Position numbers and translations under genes: made by a program
Shown here: one piece after another, positions 56,592 to 64,000 of the stretch
Layout of the letters: every line of letters begins with the position of its first letter
Position numbering within the stretch: position 1 is the stretch's first letter
Notes under the pieces: generated by a model
The model's database searches: none
Told to the model about the DNA's origin: nothing
Seen by the model: the letters and a program-made list of their open reading frames with translations, nothing else
From: Aquariibacter albus
Lineage (GTDB): Bacteria; Pseudomonadota; Gammaproteobacteria; Burkholderiales; Burkholderiaceae_C
Length of the DNA: 64,000 nucleotides
NCBI RefSeq assembly: GCF_014145335.1
Contig: NZ_JACIVI010000001.1
Span: 930,001 to 994,000, forward strand
Direction: 5' to 3'

Positions 56592-58049
56592 TCACTGCGG
56601 CAGGCGGGCGTGAATGTGCTGGACAAGTGGTTGAAAGACTGCGACACCAATGTCGTCAAGGTAGCGCTTTACAGCCAGCGTTCGAAGATAGTCGACTGAC
56701 GTGGACGCTTCGTCAGCCAGAGCCTCGGAATACTTGTGGTGATCGTTAATTTCCCGCTGCACGAGTACGTGCGGGACGTCGATGCCAAACTCGGCCGCAA
56801 GCGCGGCGCGTACAGCAGAATTCGCATAGACCTCATGCTCCGGCGCTTGTGTCCCGGGAAACACATACATGCCCAGCGCATGGTCCGGACCAACGTCTGC
56901 ATCCCGTACCGCGATATACGTTCTACCCAACCGCTGAAGCAATTTCGCTCCCGATCGTACAGCATTCTTATCACCAACCGCGTGAATCTCGACGCAGCGG
57001 AGCAGATCGCGATCACAACGCCGCACCATCTCCGTGAGAAGGAGCTTGGCGAACTCGTCTTCGACCAAAACCGTCATGTCTCGATGGTGCCCACCTGAAA
57101 GGATAGATCGAGCCCGTGCAGCCGAGAGTCCAGGGTACGCGGCCACTCCTTGAACATCGCGCGACAGCATGACCCTCGCGTCTGCCGGAAGCGTCTGGAG
57201 TAGCGTACTTGAGTGCGTCGTCAGGACAACCTGATGATGCCGACGGTTGCAGACATCAAGTAGATACCGGCCCAGTTCAAACTGGGCGTTCTCGTGGAGA
57301 GAAGTCTCCGGCTCTTCGATAATGAAGAGGCTCGGGGAGGGCGCATTCTCAAGCAGATCAACGAGATAGAGCGTTCGCCCTTCACCGAAGCCCATATTGT
57401 TTTCGGAGTACTGCGCACCGAAACGGGCAGCGATTCCAAGCTCTCCCTCCCGACCTCCATGTGTTATGCGCTGAAAGTGCATACCATCGTACTGCTGCCC
57501 CAAGATGCGCCCCACCCGTTGACGAACCTCACCTGGAATCGGTCGCTGGTTGCCAAGTGCCAACTGGGCAGCTCTGTAGACACTCAAATCGCGTTGCTCC
57601 ACTTTTGGGATATAGATAGTGAAGCCGATGTAATAGCAGGTTCGCTCAGGTTGACGTTTATACCCACCCCACTCACGCTGTGTTCTAGCGATGGTGAGCG
57701 TCTGTGGAGCCTCAGGATCGCTAGTGTTGTACTCGTATATCACAGACGAATCTGCTGTGAATGGATTGGGATCCGCAAGGGATGCAGGAAAGAAATCCCG
57801 AATATAAAAGCGCTTATAGTCAAGCACTGTTCCCGGCTTCTTGTAACCGCCGAGGCAGAGTTGCCCGACAGTACTCTTTCCGGCGCCGTTCAACCCAGAT
57901 ATTGCTGTGATTGGAAATTGAAAGTCGACGCGAAGATCGGCAATACCCCGGAAGCCGAGAACATGGATCGAATTCAGAGAATGGCCAAAGTTCGCGTATC
58001 GGTTCGCTGGAAGATACTTGGCGGCGAGTTCTTTGCGAGGGTCTGACAC
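56592..58049 (-). CDS. OLD-like ATPase with TOPRIM-like C-terminus, candidate defence protein
   Basis: A 485-residue protein with GTG start. The ABC/OLD-type ATPase has Walker A SGLNGAGKST (52-60), a Q-loop region, the signature-like NMGFGEGRT (219-226), Walker B LFIIEEPETSLH (245-246 are Glu) and the switch His279 (TTHS). From ~325 on a TOPRIM-like domain is seen: VLVEDEFAKLL (E330) and AVRDADVGPD (D383, D385). This is the OLD nuclease layout; it is shorter than most GajA and I cannot place it in a named system. The gene is AT-rich and ends an island that has attC-type cores. Partner: the 211-residue gene 79 bases upstream. Confidence 0.8.
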   Translation of the reverse strand: MSDPRKELAAKYLPANRYANFGHSLNSIHVLGFRGIADLRVDFQFPITAISGLNGAGKSTVGQLCLGGYKKPGTVLDYKRFYIRDFFPASLADPNPFTADSSVIYEYNTSDPEAPQTLTIARTQREWGGYKRQPERTCYYIGFTIYIPKVEQRDLSVYRAAQLALGNQRPIPGEVRQRVGRILGQQYDGMHFQRITHGGREGELGIAARFGAQYSENNMGFGEGRTLYLVDLLENAPSPSLFIIEEPETSLHENAQFELGRYLLDVCNRRHHQVVLTTHSSTLLQTLPADARVMLSRDVQGVAAYPGLSAARARSILSGGHHRDMTVLVEDEFAKLLLTEMVRRCDRDLLRCVEIHAVGDKNAVRSGAKLLQRLGRTYIAVRDADVGPDHALGMYVFPGTQAPEHEVYANSAVRAALAAEFGIDVPHVLVQREINDHHKYSEALADEASTSVDYLRTLAVKRYLDDIGVAVFQPLVQHIHARLPQ

Positions 58050-58087
58050 GGCGAGCCCTTGTTAAATATACTATTTGATATGATGCG

Positions 58088-58111
58088 CATGACCCGGCGC
58101 GCCGGAGCATG
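58088..58111. repeat. Palindrome between the two island genes
   Basis: CATG-AC-CCGGCGCGCCGG-AG-CATG, with a 12-bp self-complementary centre, in the 79-base gap. It has no GTTRRRY or RYYYAAC pair around it, so it is not a normal attC. No T tract follows. It may shape expression of the downstream ATPase. Confidence 0.5.
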
Positions 58112-58128
58112 TTGTCTCAAAGGAACGA

Positions 58129-58764
58129 TTAAGTAGCACCCTGGACAAGCTCAGCCACCTTCGAAAGTGGGACAACCTTAGTTTGGTTGTCCGCACCATC
58201 GCGAAGAGTGCAGAAGAACCCTTGGCCAGATAATGAGATGAAGTGCCTTTCGATGAACCGCTCGATTGCTGCCAAATCATTCCAAAGTGATTGCCCGTTG
58301 TTTGCATGGAAGATCACCTTATCGGCCATAACATAAGGGTTTAGCTCATGAAGCCAGCGGTGCATCCGCTTGTACATTGCCACTAATTCGTTCGTTGAAA
58401 TTCTCCGTTCGGGAACTCCATCAACTGCGATGCTGACATTATGCTCTGCATGCTCTTCCGGAGTCGCTTTGCGCAAGACGCTGGGATTGGGAAAGGTGTT
58501 GAGCGCCTTCTTGTGCAGACTGCCAAGGATCGTCTCGGCGTTCCACTGGCCTTTCGCTTCTCGAGGAATGTATTTCAGGCCCACGTCTGTGGCGACGATG
58601 CATCCGAAGGCAATACCTTCGATGATTTTCCTGCCATGAAAAGCTGCTGTTTCTGCCCTACCGAAATCTCCACCGCCCTCCCCAGAAATCTTTGAAATCA
58701 GGTCGAGACGCTCTCGGATGGTCGACATCAGATCGAGGTACATCTGCTCGGGTGGAGTGTGCAT
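58129..58764 (-). CDS. Unknown 211-residue protein, partner of the OLD-like ATPase
   Basis: I recognise no domain. The protein is mostly helical by composition (YLDLMSTIRERLDLISKI, ELVAMYKRMHRWLHELNPYV, NDLAAIERFIERHFISL), soluble, without signal or membrane segment. A buried hydrophobic strand (KIIEGIAFGCIVATDVGLKY) lies near 50-70. The ATG at 58764 is only five bases after a GTTAGGC core, the position expected for a gene starting a cassette. The base composition is AT-rich. It is encoded ahead of the OLD-like ATPase and probably cotranscribed, so the two may form one system. Confidence 0.72.
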   Translation of the reverse strand: MHTPPEQMYLDLMSTIRERLDLISKISGEGGGDFGRAETAAFHGRKIIEGIAFGCIVATDVGLKYIPREAKGQWNAETILGSLHKKALNTFPNPSVLRKATPEEHAEHNVSIAVDGVPERRISTNELVAMYKRMHRWLHELNPYVMADKVIFHANNGQSLWNDLAAIERFIERHFISLSGQGFFCTLRDGADNQTKVVPLSKVAELVQGAT

Positions 58765-58769
58765 GCGAT

Positions 58770-58856
58770 GCCTAACTTGTAATGGACACGACCATATTGA
58801 TCCGTTTTTGCCGCCTAATGTTCGAAACCCACGAATGGCACACAATCAAGTTCGCT
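58770..58856 (-). other. attC-like site in the second island
   Basis: On the minus strand the site runs from GCGAACTTG (58855-58847) to CAAGTTAGGC (58779-58770). The ends are inverted (AACTTG / CAAGTT) and enclose ~70 bases with weak internal symmetry. GTTAGGC is a perfect core; the opposite core keeps only the AAC. The sequence TGTAATGGAC next to the core is shared with the core region beside intI at 26.3 kb. Confidence 0.6.
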
Positions 58857-58858
58857 CA

Positions 58859-59152
58859 CTAAAGAACTATGCAATTCGCTCTGACGAGAGCGACTTTGAG
58901 CATGATAGACAGCTCAATCGCCTCTGACCTAGGTGAACACCCCGTCTCACTTGGCAATGCTACATGACACATGCGTGAGGCAACCTTGCAGGAACAGTGA
59001 GGCGACTGATAAATATAGACAGATGTTGACCAGGCGTTCAACGTTTCACCCTGTTTCATCAGCACCATCAGCCGGGCACCATTGATGTGTTCCATGTAGG
59101 GTGGTTGGAATGTAGCAACCCACCGAATTCGCTCAAGCCTCATTCGTTCCAT
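58859..59152 (-). CDS. Hypothetical 97-residue cassette ORF
   Basis: An AT-rich frame lying exactly between a GTTAGGC core (59171-59165) and an attC-like site, as cassette genes do. The predicted protein (MERMRLERIRWVATFQPPYM; later six Cys) has no recognised domain. Its ribosome site is weak and it could be non-coding or a decayed gene; position is the main support. Confidence 0.4.
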   Translation of the reverse strand: MERMRLERIRWVATFQPPYMEHINGARLMVLMKQGETLNAWSTSVYIYQSPHCSCKVASRMCHVALPSETGCSPRSEAIELSIMLKVALVRANCIVL

Positions 59153-59164
59153 TTCAGGAGGAAC

Positions 59165-59171
59165 GCCTAAC
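59165..59171 (-). other. Cassette core GTTAGGC at the right border of the second island
   Basis: GTTAGGC on the minus strand fits GTTRRRY. Right of it the sequence becomes GC-rich and chromosomal, and left of it AT-rich. It is thus the island boundary on the side of the sugar dehydrogenase. Confidence 0.65.
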
Positions 59172-59225
59172 CCCACTGAACCCACGCCCCACCCTCGGCC
59201 AAGGCCGCGCCGCTACAGTGCCCGC

Positions 59226-60464
59226 ATGAACCCCAAATCCCGCCGCCTCGTCCTCGCCGCCGGTCTCGCCAGCCTCACCGGGCTGGGGGCCGGGTTTCTC
59301 ACCCTGGCACCGGGACGCCGGGCGCGGGCGGAGCCGGCGCTGAACCTGCCGATCGAGTCGCGCGGGGCGCTGGTGGCGCGCACGGTGGTGCAGGGGCTGG
59401 ACCATCCCTGGGGGCTGGCGCCGCTGCCGGGTGCGGGCTCGGGCGAGGGTTTCAGCGGGCGTTTCCTGGTCACCGAGCGTTCGGGGACGATGCGGGTGGC
59501 GGGGTTGGATGGTTCGCTGTCGGCCCCGCTGGGCGGGCTGCTGCCGGCGGTGGTGGCCGGCCAGGGCGGTTTGCTGGATGTGGTGCTGCATCCGCGCTTT
59601 GCCGAGAACGGCTGGGTCTACTGGACGTTTTCCGAGGCGGACGGCGCCGACACGCGCCGGGCCGGCACCTCGCTGGCGCGCGGGCGGCTGGACTTGGCGG
59701 CGGGCAAGCTGAGCGAGGTGAAGGTGCTGTTCCGCCAAGCGCCCAAGGTGCAGGGCGGCAACCATTTCGGCGGGCGGCTGGTGTGGGATCGACAGGGCAT
59801 GCTGTTCATGACCCTGGGCGACCGGGGCGGCTTCCGCAAGGAGGCGCAGGTGCTGGGCCACCATCTGGGCAAGGTGCTCCGACTGGACGAGCACGGCCAG
59901 CCGGCGCCGGGCAACCCGAGCTTTGCGCAGGGCGGCGCGGCGCCGGAGGTCTGGAGCTACGGCCACCGCAATGTGCAGGGTGCGGCCCTGCATCCGCAGA
60001 CGGGCGAGCTGTGGGCCCACGAGCACGGCCCGCAGGGCGGCGACGAGCTGAACCGGGTGCAGCCGGGCCGCAACCACGGCTGGCCGGTGGTGACTTACGG
60101 GCGCGAGTACGGCAGCGGCTTGGTGATCGGCCAGGCGGAGACGCGGGCCGACGTGGTGCCGGCGCTGCGCACCTGGGTGCCGTCGATCGCGCCGAGCGGC
60201 CTGGCCTTCGTGGGCGGCGCGGGCGGGCCGGAACGCTACCCGGGCGCGACCGGCCAGCCGGTGCTGGGCGCCCTGCGCGGCCAGGTGCTGGTGCGGCTGG
60301 AGCTGGACGGCAGCGCCCCGGCCAGCGCGCCGCGGGTGCTGCGCGAGCTGCGGCTGGATGCGGGCGTGCGCATCCGCGATGTGCGGGCCGCGCCGGACGG
60401 CTGGCTTTATGTGCTGACCGACGAGCCCGAGAACGGCCGGCTGCTGCGGGTGGAGAAGCTGTAG
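59226..60464 (+). CDS. PQQ-dependent soluble aldose-type sugar dehydrogenase
   Basis: A 412-residue six-bladed propeller of the Asd/YliI and soluble glucose dehydrogenase group. A Tat-type leader (SRRLVLAAGLASLTG) precedes WTFSEADGADTRRAGTSLAR, the quinone-site segment GNHFGGRLVWDRQG, SYGHRNVQGAALHPQTGELW and HEHGPQGGDELN, which give the catalytic His and cofactor ligands. It oxidises sugars in the periplasm with PQQ. The presence of pqqA in the same window fits. Confidence 0.9.
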   Translation: MNPKSRRLVLAAGLASLTGLGAGFLTLAPGRRARAEPALNLPIESRGALVARTVVQGLDHPWGLAPLPGAGSGEGFSGRFLVTERSGTMRVAGLDGSLSAPLGGLLPAVVAGQGGLLDVVLHPRFAENGWVYWTFSEADGADTRRAGTSLARGRLDLAAGKLSEVKVLFRQAPKVQGGNHFGGRLVWDRQGMLFMTLGDRGGFRKEAQVLGHHLGKVLRLDEHGQPAPGNPSFAQGGAAPEVWSYGHRNVQGAALHPQTGELWAHEHGPQGGDELNRVQPGRNHGWPVVTYGREYGSGLVIGQAETRADVVPALRTWVPSIAPSGLAFVGGAGGPERYPGATGQPVLGALRGQVLVRLELDGSAPASAPRVLRELRLDAGVRIRDVRAAPDGWLYVLTDEPENGRLLRVEKL

Positions 60465-60507
60465 GCGGATCGGGCGCCTGCGCCCGGCCCGTGAGGCTCA
60501 GGGGGCC

Positions 60508-61131
60508 TCATGGCACGGCAGCGGGGGGCGGAAAGGGCGGCTCTTCGCAGGCGCCCTTCTCGGGCACGCAGGGCAGTTGCAGCCAGTCGTTGAAGCGGCG
60601 GGGTTCGCCCTCCAGCGCCAGCACCACGCGGTGCACGGTGCGGAACTGGCGCAGCGTGCCTTCCACCTCGGCCATGAACTGGGCGCGGCCGCAGGCGGTG
60701 TCGACTTCGGGCAGCTGGGCGCGCAGGTCGTGCAGGTCCACGTAGATCGTGCCTTCGGCGTCGATGCGGATGTCGCGCAGCAGGCCGGCCGTGGCGGGCG
60801 AAAACAGCGATCGGAAGCCGGCCGCCTGCTCGGGCTCGCTGGGGCCGGCGAAGAGCTGGTTCAGCACCGCGCGGCCGACGCCGCGGCTGGCGGGCAGCAC
60901 GCGCTGGGCGGGATGGACTTCGGCGCAGTTCTCGGGGTCGTCGGCGAGGCGCTCGTTGCGGAAGTGCAGGTTGAGCACCATCGTGGCTGCAGGGCGGGCC
61001 GCGGCTTCGGCGGCCGGGGCGGCCTGCGCGTGGCCCGGCAGCGTGAGCAGGACGGCCAGCGCGGCAGCCCACGGCAAGCCCCTGGGCATGGCGGCCAGGG
61101 CAGCGGTCAGGCGGGCGGGGATGCGCGTCAT
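60508..61131 (-). CDS. Secreted GerMN-like domain protein
   Basis: A 207-residue protein with a signal peptide (to ~residue 38). The rest resembles a GerMN/sporulation-type domain (VGRAVLNQLFAGPSEPEQAA, GTIYVDLHDLRAQLPEVDTA, QFMAEVEGTLRQFRTVHRVV). Two Cys pairs may form disulfides. The role is unknown; it is divergent from the two-component genes. Confidence 0.75.
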   Translation of the reverse strand: MTRIPARLTAALAAMPRGLPWAAALAVLLTLPGHAQAAPAAEAAARPAATMVLNLHFRNERLADDPENCAEVHPAQRVLPASRGVGRAVLNQLFAGPSEPEQAAGFRSLFSPATAGLLRDIRIDAEGTIYVDLHDLRAQLPEVDTACGRAQFMAEVEGTLRQFRTVHRVVLALEGEPRRFNDWLQLPCVPEKGACEEPPFPPPAAVP

Positions 61132-61208
61132 GCGGGATTCCTTCCGGACGGTCGGGGCCTGGGTCGAGCGGCAAGGATAGTGCGGCGGGCTCGCTATGCT
61201 CCGCGCCC

Positions 61209-61880
61209 ATGCGCATCCTGCTGGTTGAAGATGATCCCCTGCTCGGCGACGGCCTGGCCGCGGCGCTGGGCGCCCAGGGCTTTGTCGTGGATTGGTTCAC
61301 GGACGGCCCGCAGGCCGATGCCGCACTGGCTGGCGCGCCCTATGACGCGGTGGTGCTGGACCTGGGCCTGCCCGGCGAGGACGGCCTGCACTGGCTGGGC
61401 CGCTGGCGCGCAGCCGGCCAGCGCACGCCCGTGCTGGTGCTGACGGCCCGCGACGCGCTGGAGCAGCGCATCGCCGGCCTGGATACCGGGGCCGACGACT
61501 ACCTGATCAAGCCCATCGATGCCGCCGAGCTGGCCGCGCGCCTGCGCGCGGTGCGGCGGCGCCTGGCCGGCCGCAGCGAGCCGGTGTGGACGCATGGGCC
61601 GCTGAGCTACCGCCCCGAAGCCAAGTCCACGCTCTGGCAGGGCCAGCCGGTGGAGCTGACGGCCCGTGAGACGGCGCTGCTGGAGCTCTTCCTCAGCCAT
61701 CCCCAGCGGGTGCTGAGCAAGGAGGTGCTGCTGGAGAAGCTCTACAGCTGGGACCAGGCGGTGGAAAGCAATGTGCTGGAGGTGCACATCCACCACCTGC
61801 GCAAGAAGCTGCATGCGAAGGTGGTGAAGACCGTGCGCGGCCTGGGCTATGCCCTGGGCCCGGCCGAGGAGCTGGCATGA
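61209..61880 (+). CDS. OmpR-family response regulator
   Basis: A 223-residue regulator similar to QseB/TctD. The receiver has EDDPLLGDGLAAAL, the phospho-Asp in VVLDLGLPGEDGL and Lys in LIKPIDAAEL. The winged HTH occupies ~130-220 (ELTARETALLELFLSHPQRV, VHIHHLRKKL, KTVRGLGYAL). It overlaps the kinase gene by ATGA. Confidence 0.93.
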   Translation: MRILLVEDDPLLGDGLAAALGAQGFVVDWFTDGPQADAALAGAPYDAVVLDLGLPGEDGLHWLGRWRAAGQRTPVLVLTARDALEQRIAGLDTGADDYLIKPIDAAELAARLRAVRRRLAGRSEPVWTHGPLSYRPEAKSTLWQGQPVELTARETALLELFLSHPQRVLSKEVLLEKLYSWDQAVESNVLEVHIHHLRKKLHAKVVKTVRGLGYALGPAEELA

Positions 61881-63244
61881 AGGGCCTGCGGCGCTGGCAT
61901 GCCGGCCTGAGCCTGCGGGCGCGGGCCCTGGCCTACACGATGGGGGCCGCGCCGCTGGTCTGGTTGCTGGCCGTGGCCATCACCGCCCACAGCGCCTACA
62001 CCGAGATCGACGAGCTCTTCGACAGCCAGCTGGTGCGGATCGCCCGCCAGGTGCAGACCCTGCTGCCGGCGGCCTCGTTGGGGGCGCTGGACCTGGCGGC
62101 GGGGACGGATCCGGCCCATCCCGCAGGCTCCGCGGCCGGGGCGGCCGAGCTGGAGGACCTGTCGGTCGCCGTCTGGAATGCCGAGGGGCAGATGATGCTG
62201 GCCGACCGCGAGGGCGTGGACCTGCCCCACCTGGCCGACGCCGCGGGCTTCCGCGACCTGAAGGTCCATGAGGACCTGTGGCGGGTCTATTACCTGCAGT
62301 CCAGCCACGGCAATTGGCTGGTGGCTGTGGGCCAGAGCCTGCACGAACGCGACGAGCTGGTCGCCGGCCTGCTGCTTGCCCAGATCCTGCCCTGGCTGCT
62401 GATGCTGCCGCTGCTGCTGCTGGCGATGGGCGCGGCACTGCGCAGCGCGCTCAAGCCGCTCGACAGCCTGAGCCGAGCCCTGGCCCAGCGCGACCCGCAG
62501 GGCCTGGACCCGCTGCCGGCCGCCGAGCTGCCGCCCGACCTGCGGCCCCTGGTGGAGGCCATGAACAGCCTGTTCGTGCGCATCGACAGCACCCTGGCCC
62601 GCGAACGCCAGTTCACCGCCGACGCGGCCCACGAGCTGCGCACGCCGCTGGCCGGCCTGCGCGCGCAGTGGGATGCGGCCCGGCTGCAGGGCGGCGCCAC
62701 CGGTCCCGGCCTGGACAAGATCGGCCTGGGCCTGGACCGCCTGGCCCGGCTGGTGCAGCAGATGCTGGCGCTGGCGCGGGTCGAGCACCTGGACGCTCTG
62801 GGCCCGGTGCAGGCGGTGGACTGGTCGGCCGTGGTGGCCACCGTGATCGACGGCCTGTGGCCGCAGGCCGAGGCGGCGGGGGTGGACCTGGAGGTGCTGG
62901 ACCTGCGCGCCGACACGCTGCCGCTGCAGGGCGATGCCGCCCTGCTCGGGGTGCTGCTGCGCAATCTGCTGGACAACGCGCTGCGCCACGCCCCGCGCGG
63001 CAGCACCGTCACCCTGCAGGGCGGGCCCGGCCGCCTGAGCGTGCTCGACCGGGGCCCGGGCGTGACGCCCGAGCAGCTGGCGCGCCTGGGCGACCGCTTC
63101 TACCGGCCCGAGGGCCAGACCCGCAGCGGCAGCGGCCTGGGCCTGTCGATCGTGCGGCGCATCGCTGCGCTGCATGGCCTGGCCGTGACCTGGGGCCCGC
63201 GGGACGACGGGCCGGGCTTCGCCGTGCACCTCCGCCGCGCCTGA
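61877..63244 (+). CDS. Sensor histidine kinase, QseC-like
   Basis: A 455-residue membrane kinase. Two helices (LAYTMGAAPLVWLLAVAITA; LLLAQILPWLLMLPLLLLAM) flank a 2CSK-type periplasmic domain. Then come a HAMP-like linker, HisKA with FTADAAHELRTPLAGL, and ATPase motifs LLRNLLDNALRHA, VLDRGPGVT and SGLGLSIVRRI. It works with the OmpR-type regulator encoded before it. The signal is unknown. Confidence 0.93.
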   Translation: MKGLRRWHAGLSLRARALAYTMGAAPLVWLLAVAITAHSAYTEIDELFDSQLVRIARQVQTLLPAASLGALDLAAGTDPAHPAGSAAGAAELEDLSVAVWNAEGQMMLADREGVDLPHLADAAGFRDLKVHEDLWRVYYLQSSHGNWLVAVGQSLHERDELVAGLLLAQILPWLLMLPLLLLAMGAALRSALKPLDSLSRALAQRDPQGLDPLPAAELPPDLRPLVEAMNSLFVRIDSTLARERQFTADAAHELRTPLAGLRAQWDAARLQGGATGPGLDKIGLGLDRLARLVQQMLALARVEHLDALGPVQAVDWSAVVATVIDGLWPQAEAAGVDLEVLDLRADTLPLQGDAALLGVLLRNLLDNALRHAPRGSTVTLQGGPGRLSVLDRGPGVTPEQLARLGDRFYRPEGQTRSGSGLGLSIVRRIAALHGLAVTWGPRDDGPGFAVHLRRA

Positions 63245-63261
63245 ACGGCGCGGCCGGCGCG

Positions 63262-63912
63262 TCAGCGCGCGGCCTGCAACTTGCCCATCAGGGCCTTGAT
63301 CTCTTCGCGGCGGCCGGTGTCGGCAATCTGCCGCGCGGGCCGCGGCGGGGCCTGCAGGGCCTTCTCCAGATGGCTCAGGGCCTCGGCGTTCTGGCCCTGG
63401 TCGGCCAGCAGCTCGGCGTAGAAGAAGTTGGGGTCGATGCCCTGGGGATTGATCTTCAGCGCCTGCTGCAGCAGTTCCTTCGCGCGGGCCTTGTCGCCGA
63501 AGCCGATCGGCCAGCCGGGCACCTTGGCATAGAGCACGCCCAGGCTGGCCAGGGCCGAGCCGTCGAGCGCGCGGGCGTCGATCGCGATGGCCTGCTCGTA
63601 GAGGCCGCGGGCCTGCTTGACCAGGCCGAGCGCGCCGAGGCCGCCCTTCTCGCCGGCCCAGCTGCTGAGCACGATGCCCTCCCAGATCAGCGGCTCGGGC
63701 CGGCCGGGCTGGGCCTCGCGCAGCTGGTGCGCGCGTTCGGCGAGCTGCTCGAAGGCCTTCTCGCGCTGGCGGGCCGGGGTCTGGTAGCGGATGACCTCCC
63801 AGCTCTGCTGGATATCGGCCAGGGTGTCGGCGGCCCGGGCCAAGCCGGGCACGAGGCTGAGGGCAAACAGGCTGGCGGCCAGGGCGTGGCGCAGGGCGCT
63901 GCGGCGTTGCAT
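63262..63912 (-). CDS. Secreted TPR-like protein
   Basis: A 216-residue protein with a leader (RRSALRHALAASLFALSLVP) and helical repeats (QREKAFEQLAERAHQLREAQ, LVKQARGLYEQAIAID, RAKELLQQALKINPQG, AEALSHLEKALQAPPR) of TPR type. It probably acts as a scaffold in the periplasm. Convergent with the kinase gene. Confidence 0.8.
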   Translation of the reverse strand: MQRRSALRHALAASLFALSLVPGLARAADTLADIQQSWEVIRYQTPARQREKAFEQLAERAHQLREAQPGRPEPLIWEGIVLSSWAGEKGGLGALGLVKQARGLYEQAIAIDARALDGSALASLGVLYAKVPGWPIGFGDKARAKELLQQALKINPQGIDPNFFYAELLADQGQNAEALSHLEKALQAPPRPARQIADTGRREEIKALMGKLQAAR

Positions 63913-63942
63913 GGGGGATCCTTCGGAGATGGGGGCAGGGAT

Positions 63943-64000
63943 TCAGGCGGGCAGGCTGCGGGCCTGGCGGCCGAGCGGGCCGTCGAGCAGGGTGGGCAGG
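63943..64000 (-). CDS. C-terminal end of an unidentified gene
   Basis: The frame is open from the window edge on the minus strand to a TGA at 63943, giving ...LPTLLDGPLGRQARSLPA. It lies 30 bases before the TPR-like gene in the same direction. Too short to identify. Confidence 0.5.
   Translation of the reverse strand, partial: LPTLLDGPLGRQARSLPA

Noticed and set aside
58052-58128. The gap between the two island genes as an attC
   Set aside because: It has a palindrome but neither GTTRRRY nor RYYYAAC at the right places.
56592-58764. Naming the pair Gabija, PARIS or another known defence system
   Set aside because: No UvrD-like helicase is adjacent, and the second protein shows no TOPRIM or DUF4435 features that I can see; a name would go beyond the sequence.

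Overview
The window is about 64 kb of high-GC DNA with bacterial gene order and codon use typical of the Betaproteobacteria, most likely Burkholderiales of the Rubrivivax/Leptothrix/Ideonella kind. This is inferred from protein resemblance (pheT-ihfA-merR, clpS-clpA, pmbA/yjgA, ileS-lspA, tctAB, DUF3422) and from base composition. No rRNA operon or species marker is present, so the genus is a guess.

Layout. 0-5 kb: end of pheT, ihfA, a MerR regulator, tRNA-Pro(GGG), tRNA-Ala(CGC), a cold-shock gene and clpS-clpA. 5-8.5 kb: the molybdate regulon, modE divergent from modABC with a ModE-type palindrome between them. 8.5-12 kb: prpE and an acuI-type acryloyl-CoA reductase, pointing to propionyl-CoA metabolism. 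12-20.5 kb: an NlpC/P60 hydrolase, a solute-binding protein paired with a Cache-PAS protein that has no output domain, a TRAP transporter with a TakP-like 2-oxoacid receptor, pmbA and yjgA.

21.3-27.4 kb is the accessory core: a sedentary chromosomal integron. An integron integrase (intI) reads rightwards. Leftwards from it lie a GTTAGGC recombination core, a cassette with a large P-loop ATPase, an attC site, a cassette with a lipoprotein, and a second attC half site. Both attC sites are interrupted by IS110/IS1111-type elements, one intact and one decayed, matching the known IS1111-attC habit of targeting integron cassette sites. The cassette genes are visibly AT-richer than the chromosome.

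27.4-36.8 kb: phhB, murB, yajQ, then a quinoprotein accessory module (SoxYZ-like carrier and two metallohydrolase-fold proteins), a pseudouridine synthase, an SMP-30-like protein, a NarL-type two-component system and, divergent from it, a lone 24-codon pqqA. With a PQQ-type sugar dehydrogenase at 59.2 kb, this suggests PQQ-dependent periplasmic oxidation. 36.8-56.5 kb is mostly housekeeping: ribF, a PCu(A)C copper chaperone, ileS-lspA, qor, transporters (EamA, TctAB), TatD, cytochrome P460, TraB/GumN, lolCD and recJ.

56.5-59.2 kb is a second AT-rich island between recJ and the sugar dehydrogenase. It has two cassette-type GTTAGGC cores and an attC-like site but no integrase (a CALIN-like cluster). 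It carries an OLD-like ATPase with a TOPRIM-like C-terminus plus an unrecognised 211-residue partner. This is the best candidate here for an undescribed, perhaps anti-phage, system. 59.2-64 kb: the sugar dehydrogenase, a GerMN-type protein, an OmpR/QseC-like two-component pair, a TPR-like protein and the edge of another gene.
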